This document shows, piece after piece, positions 7,306-15,901 of a DNA stretch of 64,000 nucleotides. The notes under the pieces were generated by a model, which was not told the DNA's origin, did not search any database, and saw only the letters and a program-made list of their open reading frames with translations. Location: positions 620,001-684,000 of the forward strand of contig NZ_BAAAPK010000001.1 in the NCBI RefSeq assembly GCF_039531105.1, written 5' to 3'. Both the position numbers and the translations under genes were made by a program. The stretch is from Microbacterium lacus. Its GTDB lineage: Bacteria; Actinomycetota; Actinomycetes; Actinomycetales; Microbacteriaceae. Each line of letters opens with the position of its first letter. Position 1 is the stretch's first letter.

Positions 7306-8889
7306 ATGTCGACCACCGCCGAGCACGTGGACGTGCTCATCATCGGCTCCGGGCCGTCCGGCGCCACCTATGCCCGCACGATCGGCGAGGCGCTCCCCGA
7401 CACCCGCATCCTCATGGTGGAGGCGGGGCCGCGCATCCCCGGAGTCCGCGGCGATCACAGCCAGAACATGACCGATGAGGAGCGCGCGGCGGCTCAGCTG
7501 CTCACGCAGGGTCCGGATGCCGGGATCGAGCGGGCCGCCGCGCTCGCCGACATCGCACCCGGGATCGACCCGAGCCTGGAGTTCCGGCAGACGATCCTCC
7601 CGGGCCTGCACTTCGTCGATCCGCGTCCCGAGCTGGAGGAGGGCGAGGTCGGGCTTCCGGCCGCGAGCATGGCCACCGGCGTCGGGGGCATGGGCATCCA
7701 CTGGGGCACGTCGAGCCCGAGGCCCCGAGGCTCCGAGCGGATCCCGTTCATCCCCGATGACGAGATGGATGCGGCGCTGGACCGCGCCGAGGAACTCCTC
7801 GGCACGACCGTCCACGGCAACCAGGGCACCGGGCTGCCGGAAGCCGTCCGCGCCGCCGTGGCCGAACTGCTCGACGGGCCGGGGCTCGCGCCGACCTGCT
7901 TCATGCCGACCTCGACCCGGTGGGAGGGCGGCACGCTGCGCTTCGCCGGGACGGGCCGCATCCTCGGGGCGCTCGAAGACGAGGTGCCGGGGTTCGAGCT
8001 GCGCGCCCAGACGCTCGCCAAGCGGGTCCTCGCGACCGACGGCGCGGCGACGGGAGCGATCCTGGAAGACCGCGCGACCGGCGACGAGTACGAGGTGGGT
8101 GCGCGGGTGGTCGTCGTCTGCGCCGACGGACTGCGGACCCCGCAGGTGCTGTTCGCCTCCGGCATCCGTCCGCCCGCGCTCGGTCGCCACCTCAACGAGC
8201 ACTTCCAGGTGGGGACGTTCGTGCAGCTCGCGGACGAGTTCGATCCGGCGCAGTTCCCGCCGGAGCCGAGGAACGTCACGAGCGTCGTCACGCCGTTCTC
8301 GGACGAGCGCCCGTTCCAGCTCGGGGTCATGACCCTCGCGAACTCGGCGTTCAAGATCGCCCTCGGCGAGGGGGACTCGCTGAGCGGCGACGCCGCCTCC
8401 CGCCTCGCGGTCCTCGCCTGCTACGGCGCGAAGGACGTCCAGGCGGCGGATGCGGTGGAGTTCAGCGACACGGAGACCGACTTCTTCGGGATGCCGAGGA
8501 TGCGGATCCGCTACCGGCTCACCGACACGGACCGTCGAACGGTCGAGCGCATGCGGGCGACGTCGAGCGCCGTGGCCGACCGTCTCGGCACCCCGCTCGG
8601 CGAGCCCGAGCTCGCCGCCGGGGGGTCGTCGCTGCACTATCACGGCACCGTCCGGATGGGTCAGGTGGATGACGGCGGATCCGTGTGCGACCCCGATCTC
8701 GCGGTGTGGGGCGTCGACGGGCTCTACGTCGGAGGCAATGGGGTCATCCCGACGGCCACCGCGACCAACCCGACGCTCACGATCGTCGCTCTCGCGTGGC
8801 GGGCGGCGCGGCGCATCGCGGACCGTCTGGCGGAGGAGAATGACGAGGCCCGACGCGCGGAGGCGTCGGCGGGAGGGCGGTCGTCGTGA
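7306..8889 (+). CDS. GMC oxidoreductase, pyranose 2-oxidase/C-glycoside 3-oxidase-like
   Basis: A 527-residue FAD enzyme. The dinucleotide-binding motif GSGPSG lies at about 14-19. GGMGIHW at 127-133 matches the pyranose-oxidase segment in which the His carries the covalent FAD. The C-terminal active site has SLHYHG (442-447) and N488 in TNPTLT, the His-Asn pair of GMC enzymes, with GNGVIPTATATNPT resembling pyranose oxidase rather than choline or glucose oxidase. It probably oxidises a secondary hydroxyl of a sugar or glycoside to a ketone. No signal peptide is seen, so it acts in the cytoplasm after uptake. It overlaps the following SGNH hydrolase gene (GTGA). Confidence 0.88.
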   Translation: MSTTAEHVDVLIIGSGPSGATYARTIGEALPDTRILMVEAGPRIPGVRGDHSQNMTDEERAAAQLLTQGPDAGIERAAALADIAPGIDPSLEFRQTILPGLHFVDPRPELEEGEVGLPAASMATGVGGMGIHWGTSSPRPRGSERIPFIPDDEMDAALDRAEELLGTTVHGNQGTGLPEAVRAAVAELLDGPGLAPTCFMPTSTRWEGGTLRFAGTGRILGALEDEVPGFELRAQTLAKRVLATDGAATGAILEDRATGDEYEVGARVVVVCADGLRTPQVLFASGIRPPALGRHLNEHFQVGTFVQLADEFDPAQFPPEPRNVTSVVTPFSDERPFQLGVMTLANSAFKIALGEGDSLSGDAASRLAVLACYGAKDVQAADAVEFSDTETDFFGMPRMRIRYRLTDTDRRTVERMRATSSAVADRLGTPLGEPELAAGGSSLHYHGTVRMGQVDDGGSVCDPDLAVWGVDGLYVGGNGVIPTATATNPTLTIVALAWRAARRIADRLAEENDEARRAEASAGGRSS

Positions 8890-10019
8890 GCCAGGCATGG
8901 GGCGCCGGCTGGGCGCAGGCGGTCACCGACATCACGGGCGCCGGCATCTCGGTGACGGGGCGGACGATCCGGATCCGGGTGACCCCGGGCCTCGCAGGCG
9001 ACGCCGTCCGCATCGTTCTGAGCAGCCGGTTCTCGGCTGCGCCGGTGGTCATCGGCCGCGCCGCCGTCATCTCGGGTGGGACCGTCGTGCCGCTCCGCTT
9101 CGACGGCGCGACCGGCGTGACCCTGGCACCCGGCGCCGACGTCCGGTCGGACGCCGCGTCGATCACCGTCGCCGCGGGCACCCCGCTCGACATCGACCTG
9201 CACCTCCCGGGGACGATCGTGCTCACCGATGCCAACCTGTCGGTGTCGGAGTGGTGGCCGTCGCCTCCCGGCGATCACGTCGGCTCCCTGGATCTCGAGC
9301 CCGAGCCGCGTCCTCTCCTCGCGCTCCCCGACGGCTCGGCGCTGCCCGCGCCGACGCCGCTGCTGTCGGCCGTCGAGGTGCGTGCCGTCGAGCTCCCGCC
9401 GGTCGTCGTCTGCTTCGGCGACTCGATCACCGCCGCGGGCTGGCCCGAGCGGGCATCCGCTCTGCTGCGTCCGGACGGGGCGGTGCTGGTCAACCGCGGC
9501 ATCCCGGGGAACCGCCTCCGCTTCGACGGGGCAGGACCTCTCGGCGGGTTCTTCGGGCCGGCGGGGGTGTCGCGCTTTGATGCGGACGTCCTCGGCACCT
9601 CCGGGGCGACGCACGTCGTGATCGCGCTCGGCACCAACGATCTCGGTCACCCCGGGCAGCACGCGCCGGAGTCCGAGCTGCCCACGGCGACCGAGCTTGT
9701 CGCGGCCCTCGACGTGCTCGCCGCACGCGCACGGGCGGCGGGTCTCGGTGTCTTCCTCGCGACGATCACCCCCTGTCGGGACGCCGTCGGCTACGACGCT
9801 GAGCGAGAGGGCACTCGTCTCGCTGTCAACGACTGGATCCGTTCCGGTGTCGCAGGCGAGGTTATCGATATGGACGCCGTTCTCCGCAGCCTGCACGAAC
9901 CGTCCCGGCTCGCTCCCGACTTCGACAGCGGCGACCACCTGCATCCGAGCGTGGAGGGTCTGGAGCGCATGGCTCAGGAGGCGCGCGCGATCATCGGCGT
10001 CGCCGCGCGCCGGCCCTGA
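8886..10019 (+). CDS. SGNH/GDSL hydrolase
   Basis: A 377-residue two-part protein. The first 165 residues form a beta-rich domain without a recognised motif. The rest is an SGNH esterase domain with nucleophile S180 in CFGDSIT, block II Gly in NRGIPGNR (about 204-210), block III N251 in GTND and the DHLH dyad at about 350-353. There is no signal peptide. As the last gene of the MFS operon (GTGA overlap with the GMC gene) it may remove acyl groups from an acylated sugar or glycoside before or after oxidation (inference). Start is GTG at 8886. Confidence 0.88.
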   Translation: MSQAWGAGWAQAVTDITGAGISVTGRTIRIRVTPGLAGDAVRIVLSSRFSAAPVVIGRAAVISGGTVVPLRFDGATGVTLAPGADVRSDAASITVAAGTPLDIDLHLPGTIVLTDANLSVSEWWPSPPGDHVGSLDLEPEPRPLLALPDGSALPAPTPLLSAVEVRAVELPPVVVCFGDSITAAGWPERASALLRPDGAVLVNRGIPGNRLRFDGAGPLGGFFGPAGVSRFDADVLGTSGATHVVIALGTNDLGHPGQHAPESELPTATELVAALDVLAARARAAGLGVFLATITPCRDAVGYDAEREGTRLAVNDWIRSGVAGEVIDMDAVLRSLHEPSRLAPDFDSGDHLHPSVEGLERMAQEARAIIGVAARRP

Positions 10020-10026
10020 ACGCCGG

Positions 10027-10269
10027 TCAGAGTCCCGTCAGCGCTGCGTCGAGCTTCTCGTCGCTCGGTTCGATGAGGACGCGACCGTCCGAGAAGGCGA
10101 TGATCGGGGCCCTCGTCGAGCCGCTCGCAGCTTCGGCTCTGTCCCGGGCGGCGGGGTCGGTCAGCACGTCGAAGTACGCGTACTCGACGCCGCGTGCATC
10201 CAGCAGTGCCCGCGATCGCGCGGTGTCCGTGCACTCGGGCTTGCCGTAGACCTGGATCGCCTGTCTCAT
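10027..10269 (-). CDS. Glutaredoxin-like protein with a single active-site Cys
   Basis: An 80-residue thioredoxin-fold protein. The N-terminal strand is followed by the active-site region KPECTDT with C13 but Thr in place of the second Cys, so it is monothiol-like. The cis-Pro region APIIAF and the following glutathione-side segment are kept. The ATG at 10269 overlaps the stop of the AcoR-like regulator (ATGA), so it is the last gene of the large minus-strand operon. Its role there is unknown: redox sensing for the regulator or repair of a pathway enzyme are possibilities, both inference. Confidence 0.8.
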   Translation of the reverse strand: MRQAIQVYGKPECTDTARSRALLDARGVEYAYFDVLTDPAARDRAEAASGSTRAPIIAFSDGRVLIEPSDEKLDAALTGL

Positions 10270-11993
10270 CCGTCTCCCAATCGATAGGCCTTCATCTTGC
10301 GGTACACCGTCGCCCGCGACAGGCCGAGGATGTCCGCGGCCTTGGAGCGGTTGCCGTTCGCCTCGTGCAGGGCCTTGCGGATCGCCTCGAGCTCGACCCT
10401 CTCGATGAGGGTGAGGCTGCGCTCGGCGTGCATCGCCGGCGGCAGATCGCGCGGTGTCACGGGTCCGGTCCGGGTGACGGAGGCGAGCTGCGAGACGAGC
10501 TGTCGGAGCTCCTTCACGTTTCCGGGCCAGTGATACGTCTCGATCAGCCGGCTCGCCGCCTCATCGACGTCCAGGCGCACGCCCGGCGCGACCGCGGCGC
10601 GCAGGGCCCGCCAGAGGTCGGGGATGTCGCCGGCGCGCTCGCGGAGAGGCGCCAGCCACACCATCTGCGCTCCGAACTGGAGCTCCATCGACTCGACGGA
10701 CGAGCGGTCGGTCGTCGTCATCGTGAGCGTTGTCGGGCCCGTCGCGCCGCGCGCCTCCAGCACCGCACGCATGCCGTCCAGCGCCGGTCCGTCCAGAGTC
10801 TCGACGCCGCGGATCACCAGGTCGTGCGGCACGGTCGCCGTCTCGCGCAGTTGCATGAGCCATTCGCGGGTGCCCAGGATGTGCCGCTCGGCGGCGTCCA
10901 CGAGCGTGCGGTCGGAGGGGATGGATGCCGTCCGGTACGGCACGCCCAGGGCGAGCGTCGTCTTCCCTACGCCGACCTCGCCGGCGACGATCACCGGCGT
11001 GCGCGCCGCGCGCAGCTTCTCGAACTCCGACCTCGCCGAGAGCCACTCGGCTGAGCGACCTTCGAGCTTCGGCGACGGCGGGGGTGCGGCGTGAGACGTC
11101 GACGAGCGGATGCGGTCGCCCACGACGACGACGTTGTTGTCGTTGCCGACGGAAGTGATGTCGACTTCGCGGGTGCCGCCGGAGAGCTCCACCACATAGC
11201 GGCCCGCCGTGCCGGTCTCGTCTCCGATCGAGCGCAGGATCGCGACGTCGCTCGGTGTGAGCGCGTTGGCCTGCGGACTCTGGATCATGACCCCCTGCGG
11301 TCCGAAGGCGACGACGGGAAGCGCGTGACGACGGGACTGCTCGAGGAAGACGTGGAACATGCGGCGCGCGTCGGGGTGCTCGACAGAGAGCACGTGCTGC
11401 TCGAGCTGGGTCGTCATCGACTTCACGAGCGGCTTGAGGAGGTCCGTACGCGGGGTGAGGTCGCAGGACAGGGTCACGACCGCGAGCAGCGTGCCGGTGA
11501 TCGGATGGAACACCGGTGCGCCCGTGCACACGGCGTCACGGTAGATCTCGGCGTAGTGCTCCGTGCCCCGGATCTGCATGGGGCGCGCGGTCGCGGCGAC
11601 CGACCCGACGCCGTTCGTGCCGACGACGTTCTCGGCCAGGACCGCACCGCGGGTGGTGCCGACCCGATCCAGGTGTGAGCGGGCCTGTCGGTCCTCCGTC
11701 CAGCGGTGCAGGATCTGACCACGCGAGTCCGCCAGGAGGACGGCGAGGCCGGTGCCTTCCAGGTCCTGGGCGAACCGGTTCATCGGCGCGCCGAACATGT
11801 CCAGCAGGTGCTCGTCCAGGAGCGTGTCGGGCACGTGCGGCACGTCGCGGATGCGTCCTGGATCCCCGAGCGCCGCCTGCGAGCGCCGCCACGACGAGAT
11901 GATCTCGGCCTGCGGATCGGCAGCACCGGGTGCTTCGCCGAGCACGCGCTCTTTCAGGCTCTCGGTCAGTTTCGGATCGAATTCCGTGGTCAT
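10266..11993 (-). CDS. AcoR-like GAF-AAA-Fis transcriptional regulator
   Basis: A 575-residue regulator. A GAF domain covers about 60-205 and contains ENVVGTNGVGS and IRGTEHYAE, hallmarks of the AcoR group. A AAA+ domain (about 315-510) has Walker A GEVGVGKT (338-345) and the late motif HWPGNVKELRQL. A Fis-type helix-turn-helix is at about 535-572 (NGNRSKAADILGLSRATVYR). The GAFTGA loop that contacts sigma-54 is absent, as expected in actinobacteria, which lack sigma-54; such proteins work with the normal sigma factor. It sits at the end of the Baeyer-Villiger cluster and is the likely activator of both divergent operons, with a ketone, alcohol or acid as effector (inference). Confidence 0.9.
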   Translation of the reverse strand: MTTEFDPKLTESLKERVLGEAPGAADPQAEIISSWRRSQAALGDPGRIRDVPHVPDTLLDEHLLDMFGAPMNRFAQDLEGTGLAVLLADSRGQILHRWTEDRQARSHLDRVGTTRGAVLAENVVGTNGVGSVAATARPMQIRGTEHYAEIYRDAVCTGAPVFHPITGTLLAVVTLSCDLTPRTDLLKPLVKSMTTQLEQHVLSVEHPDARRMFHVFLEQSRRHALPVVAFGPQGVMIQSPQANALTPSDVAILRSIGDETGTAGRYVVELSGGTREVDITSVGNDNNVVVVGDRIRSSTSHAAPPPSPKLEGRSAEWLSARSEFEKLRAARTPVIVAGEVGVGKTTLALGVPYRTASIPSDRTLVDAAERHILGTREWLMQLRETATVPHDLVIRGVETLDGPALDGMRAVLEARGATGPTTLTMTTTDRSSVESMELQFGAQMVWLAPLRERAGDIPDLWRALRAAVAPGVRLDVDEAASRLIETYHWPGNVKELRQLVSQLASVTRTGPVTPRDLPPAMHAERSLTLIERVELEAIRKALHEANGNRSKAADILGLSRATVYRKMKAYRLGDG

Positions 11994-12177
11994 CGACGAC
12001 TCCGGATGCGGGACGTAAGCCCCGAGCGAGGGTGATGCGATCTGCGCGCAGGTCGGGTCTGCGGAATTCGCGGGAAGAGCCCGAGCCTAACCCCGCCTGC
12101 GGGCACCGGCAAGCGTCGCTCCCTCCGGCTGGAAGCGAAGCGCCGACCCGTCCCGGCGGACTCGTCGTGCGCCGGGC

Positions 12178-13158
12178 TCACGATGCCGTCCTGTGCGCAT
12201 CGACAGGGCGCGACGGGGAACCCGACTCCGCCTGCAGCACCCGGCTGATCTCCATGAGCATCTCGTCGCGCCACCGCACCCTGTCCTCCCACTGTCCGAG
12301 CGGCAGCAGGTCGCGTCGCTGTGCGGCGACGGTCGCGACGAGCTCCTCCGTCCACGGATCGTGCTGACCGCGTTCGGCGCCCATCCGCTCGTACGCGGGC
12401 CCCATCTTCAGGGCGTGCGAGGCGATGCCGCCCCGGGTGTTCAGATCGACGGTCTCGAAGGGTCCGATGAACGCCCATCGGCGGCCGAGTCCGCTGCGCA
12501 TGACCTCGTCGACATCGTCGGCGGACGCCACGCCATCCCGCACGAGGCAGTAGGCCTCCCGCAGCACCGCGCCCTGCAGACGATTGAAGATGAAGCCCTC
12601 GATCTCGCTTCGGACGCGCACCGGACGGAGCCCGGCCCGGCGGTACAGCTGATCGGCGGTCTGCATGGTCGCCTCGCTCGTCGCCCGGCCGCCGACGAGT
12701 TCGATCACGGGGATCAGGTATGGCGGATTGCCGGGATGGCCGATCAGGACCCGGTCACGGGCGGGCGTCACGTCGGCGAACGCGCTCGCCGGGATCGCCG
12801 AGCTCGAGCTCGCGAGCACCGCGTGCGCGGGGCTGTACGAGCCGATCATGCGGAACAGATCGCGCTTGATCGGGAGCTGCTCGGGGGCGCACTCCTGCAC
12901 GAGATCGGCATCCCGCAGCGCGTCGTAGAGGATCTCGTGGTCGCTGATCCGCGCGAGGACCACCTCGACCGGTTCGTCGATCAGGCCGTGCTCGTGGAGA
13001 AGACGGACCCGGTCGGCGCGGTCCCGCGCGGCGCGCGGCAGCGCCTCGGGGAGTGCGTCCCACATCCGCACATGGAAGCCCGAGCGCGCGAACTGCACCG
13101 CGAAGGCGACGCCGATCGAGCCCGCCCCCACGATCGTGGCGGTCGGGGTCGTGCTCAC
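12178..13158 (-). CDS. 3-hydroxyacyl-CoA dehydrogenase-like protein, lambda-crystallin/L-gulonate dehydrogenase group
   Basis: A 326-residue NAD-dependent dehydrogenase. Rossmann motif VGAGSIG is at 10-16. The segment GHPGNPPYLIPVIELV and the later GLGRRWAFIGPFET match lambda-crystallin and L-gulonate 3-dehydrogenase more than ordinary 3-hydroxybutyryl-CoA dehydrogenases, which carry HFFNP. Enzymes of this group oxidise 3-hydroxy acids, free or CoA-bound, and carnitine. Within this operon it could act on a hydroxy acid made from the opened lactone. The start is GTG at 13158, overlapping the TGA of the alcohol dehydrogenase gene; the open frame continues upstream but homology begins here. Confidence 0.85.
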   Translation of the reverse strand: MSTTPTATIVGAGSIGVAFAVQFARSGFHVRMWDALPEALPRAARDRADRVRLLHEHGLIDEPVEVVLARISDHEILYDALRDADLVQECAPEQLPIKRDLFRMIGSYSPAHAVLASSSSAIPASAFADVTPARDRVLIGHPGNPPYLIPVIELVGGRATSEATMQTADQLYRRAGLRPVRVRSEIEGFIFNRLQGAVLREAYCLVRDGVASADDVDEVMRSGLGRRWAFIGPFETVDLNTRGGIASHALKMGPAYERMGAERGQHDPWTEELVATVAAQRRDLLPLGQWEDRVRWRDEMLMEISRVLQAESGSPSRPVDAHRTAS

Positions 13159-14402
13159 AGGCTCCACCAGCCCCGGTCGCCTTCGTAGGCGCGCTCGAGG
13201 ATCTGCACGGCGTCGAACTTCGTGAGCGGGCGGGCGTTGTTCGCGATCAGGCGTGTGGACAGCAGCGACCTCTCGGCGACGTCGTCGATCTGCTCGGCCG
13301 ACAGCCCGAGGGCTTTGAGGTCGCGCGGTACACCGAGGGCGTCGAGCAGTCCGTCGAGCCGCGTGATCGCGGCCTTCGCGTTCTCCAGTGCGCCGGCGAC
13401 GGGGTCGTAGACGCCCAGGTCCTCGGCGAGCTCGGCGAAGACCTCGACGCGCACGGGGAGGTTGTAGCGGGTGACGTAGGGCAGGAGCGCGCCGACGCCC
13501 ATACCGTGTGAGGTGTGCGTGAGGCCTCCGATCGGGGACTGGATCGCGTGCGCGATCGAGGTGCCCGCCGTGTTGAGCGCCATTCCCCCGCAGAACGCTC
13601 CGAGCATCATGTCGCTGCGGGCACCGAGGTCGGACGGATCGTCGACGACACGTTCGATCGCGCCGGCCAGAAGTCGGATGCCGGCACGGCAGTAGATGTC
13701 GGTCAGCACGTTCTTGCCGACATAGAGATGCGCATCCAGATCCTCGGGGGAGGGGTTCTTCGCACGATCGGTGAAGCTCTCCACGAGGTGGCTGAGCGCA
13801 TCGGCCGCCGTCGCCGCGGTGAGCCCCGGGGGGCAGCTCAGCGTGAGTTCGGGGTCGACGATCGCCACGGACGGCTCGAGGTGAGCGCTCGCGACACCGA
13901 CCTTCACGCCGCGCTCCTCGTCGTACACCACGCCGATGCAACTCACCTCCGCGCCGGTTCCCGCGGTGGTCGGCACCGTGATGATCGGCAGCACCGGTCC
14001 GGGCACGAGGTTCTCACCGAAGTAGTCGCGCACGTCGCCTCCGTGCGCGAGCACGAGGGAGGCGACCTTGGCCATGTCCAGGCAGCTGCCCCCACCCAGG
14101 CCGATCACCACATCGATGCGGTGACCCGCCAAGTCGGCCTGCAGGGTCATGATGTCACCCCGCGGGAGGTCGGGTTGCACGCGGTCGAACAGGTGGACGT
14201 CGATGCCCGCCGCCTCCAGCGAAGACTGAAGCGCGCGATACTCCGCGGTCGTGGCCATGCGCTCATCGGTGCAGATGAGCACGTGTGAGCCGAGGGGTGC
14301 GACGATCCTCGGCAGCATCGTCCGCTGGCCGGGCCCGAACAGAACGGTGCGGGGCTGGCGCAGGAGTCCGAGGCCGATCAGGTTGTCGATCGTGCTGACC
14401 AT
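13155..14402 (-). CDS. Iron-containing alcohol dehydrogenase
   Basis: A 415-residue group III alcohol dehydrogenase. The nucleotide-binding GGGS is at 103-106 (GLGGGSCLDMAK). Metal ligands D201, H205 (DALSHLVE), H285 (SIAHAIQSP) and H299 (HTSHGMGVG) are all present. It oxidises a primary or secondary alcohol, here most likely an omega-hydroxy acid to the aldehyde, because the aldehyde dehydrogenase gene overlaps it upstream. The ATG at 14402 shares one base with that gene's TGA; a GTG one codon earlier is also possible. Confidence 0.9.
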   Translation of the reverse strand: MVSTIDNLIGLGLLRQPRTVLFGPGQRTMLPRIVAPLGSHVLICTDERMATTAEYRALQSSLEAAGIDVHLFDRVQPDLPRGDIMTLQADLAGHRIDVVIGLGGGSCLDMAKVASLVLAHGGDVRDYFGENLVPGPVLPIITVPTTAGTGAEVSCIGVVYDEERGVKVGVASAHLEPSVAIVDPELTLSCPPGLTAATAADALSHLVESFTDRAKNPSPEDLDAHLYVGKNVLTDIYCRAGIRLLAGAIERVVDDPSDLGARSDMMLGAFCGGMALNTAGTSIAHAIQSPIGGLTHTSHGMGVGALLPYVTRYNLPVRVEVFAELAEDLGVYDPVAGALENAKAAITRLDGLLDALGVPRDLKALGLSAEQIDDVAERSLLSTRLIANNARPLTKFDAVQILERAYEGDRGWWSL

Positions 14403-15883
14403 CACCGCTGCGCCGCCGTCTCGTCGATCGTGAGCGCGATGTACTTCGGTTCGAGGAACTCGTGGATGCCGTGCTGTCCGCCTTCGCGGCCGATGCCGGA
14501 CGCCTTCACTCCGCCGAACGGTGCGGCCGGGTCGGCCATGATGCCTCGGTTGACCCCGACCATTCCGGTCTCGAGCTGCTCGGCGATCGCCACAGCGCGC
14601 GACAGGTCGGCGGTGAAGAGGTATCCCGACAGTCCATAGGCGGTGTCGTTCGCGAACGCGATCGCCTCGGGGACCGAGTCGACCGTGTAGAGCGCCGCGA
14701 CGGGCGCGAACAGCTCCTGGTTGCAGAGCGGGTTGCCGCGATCGGTGAAGCGCAGCACCGTCGGCTCGTAGAAGAAGCCCTCGCCCTCGATTGCGCCGCC
14801 GCCGAGCAGCACCTCGGCGCCCGCGTCGCGGAACTCGGCCACGAGCTCGACGACCCGGTCACGCTGTCGGGCCGAGATGATGGGACCGACGTCGGTGCCC
14901 TCCGCGAAGCCGTCGCCCACCGTGAGCGTCCGCGCCTTCGCGACGAACTTCTCCGTGAACTCCTCAGCGATCGCGCGGTGCAGGATGATCCGGTTCGCCG
15001 CGACGCACGCTTGGCCGGCGTTGCGGAACTTGCAGATGATCGCCTGGTCGACCGCCAGATCGATGTCGGCATCGTCGAGGACGATGAACGGCCCGTCGCC
15101 GCCGAGCTCGAGGGAGGGATTGATGATGTGGTCGGACGCCTGACGCATCAGGACGCTGCCGACTCCGGTGGACCCGGTGAAGCTCACCTTGCGCAGGCGC
15201 GCGTCCGCCATCAGAGCGGCAGAGACCTCGCCGGAGGTGCTGGTGTGCACGAGGTTGACCGCGCCGGGCGGGAAGCCGGCATCCTCGAGCGTCTTGATGA
15301 AGAGCGCCGCGGTGAGCGGGGTCTCGCGTGCGGACTTCATCACGACGGTGCAGCCGGCAGCGAGGGCCGCGCCCGCCTTGCGGGCCGACATCAGCATCGG
15401 GAAGTTCCACGGCGTCACCAGGAAGCTCGGGCCGACCGGCTGGTGGGTTTCGATCACGCGGTAGCCACCGGGCGAGCCGTGCTGGTACGAACCGTGCAGG
15501 TGGGCGATCTGCTCGGTGAACCACAGGAAGAACCCCGCCGACAGGCCGAACTCCGCGCGCGCTTCCGCGATCGGCTTGCCGCTCTCCAACGTCATCACGG
15601 CGGCGAACTGCTCCCCGCGCTCGATGAGAAGCCGATGTGCCTCGTGGAAGAGGTCGGCGCGGCGGCGTGGCGCCCAGGCTCGCCACGCGGAAGCCGCGGC
15701 CACCGCGGCGTCGAGTGCTTCCAGGGACTCGGCGGGACCGGCGTCGGCGACACGCGCGATCACGCGGCCATCGGCGGGGTTGACGACATCGATGCCCGAC
15801 GCGGTGTCCCGCCACCGCCCGTCGATGTACAGGCCGGTGGGGACGGTGTGCAGAGCCGGATGCGCGGTGATGGTCGTGGACAT
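14402..15883 (-). CDS. Aldehyde dehydrogenase, succinate-semialdehyde dehydrogenase-like
   Basis: A 493-residue NAD(P)-dependent aldehyde dehydrogenase. PWNFP is at 158-162, the general base E259 in LELGGDGPF and the nucleophile C293 in NAGQACVAANR, all family-typical. The C-terminal APFGGVKASGIGREGG resembles GabD-type semialdehyde dehydrogenases, so an oxo-acid such as 6-oxohexanoate or a relative would suit (inference). The start is preceded by AAGGAGC. It is followed by the overlapping alcohol dehydrogenase gene and preceded by an ABC permease gene 18 bases upstream. Confidence 0.92.
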   Translation of the reverse strand: MSTTITAHPALHTVPTGLYIDGRWRDTASGIDVVNPADGRVIARVADAGPAESLEALDAAVAAASAWRAWAPRRRADLFHEAHRLLIERGEQFAAVMTLESGKPIAEARAEFGLSAGFFLWFTEQIAHLHGSYQHGSPGGYRVIETHQPVGPSFLVTPWNFPMLMSARKAGAALAAGCTVVMKSARETPLTAALFIKTLEDAGFPPGAVNLVHTSTSGEVSAALMADARLRKVSFTGSTGVGSVLMRQASDHIINPSLELGGDGPFIVLDDADIDLAVDQAIICKFRNAGQACVAANRIILHRAIAEEFTEKFVAKARTLTVGDGFAEGTDVGPIISARQRDRVVELVAEFRDAGAEVLLGGGAIEGEGFFYEPTVLRFTDRGNPLCNQELFAPVAALYTVDSVPEAIAFANDTAYGLSGYLFTADLSRAVAIAEQLETGMVGVNRGIMADPAAPFGGVKASGIGREGGQHGIHEFLEPKYIALTIDETAAQR

Positions 15884-15901
15884 GTGGTGCTCCTTGGAGA
15901 G

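Noticed and set aside
6298..8898. 866-codon open frame on the minus strand opposite the isomerase and GMC genes
   Set aside because: The translation is low-complexity and Arg/Gly-rich without domains, while the plus strand carries two clear enzymes with intact active sites.
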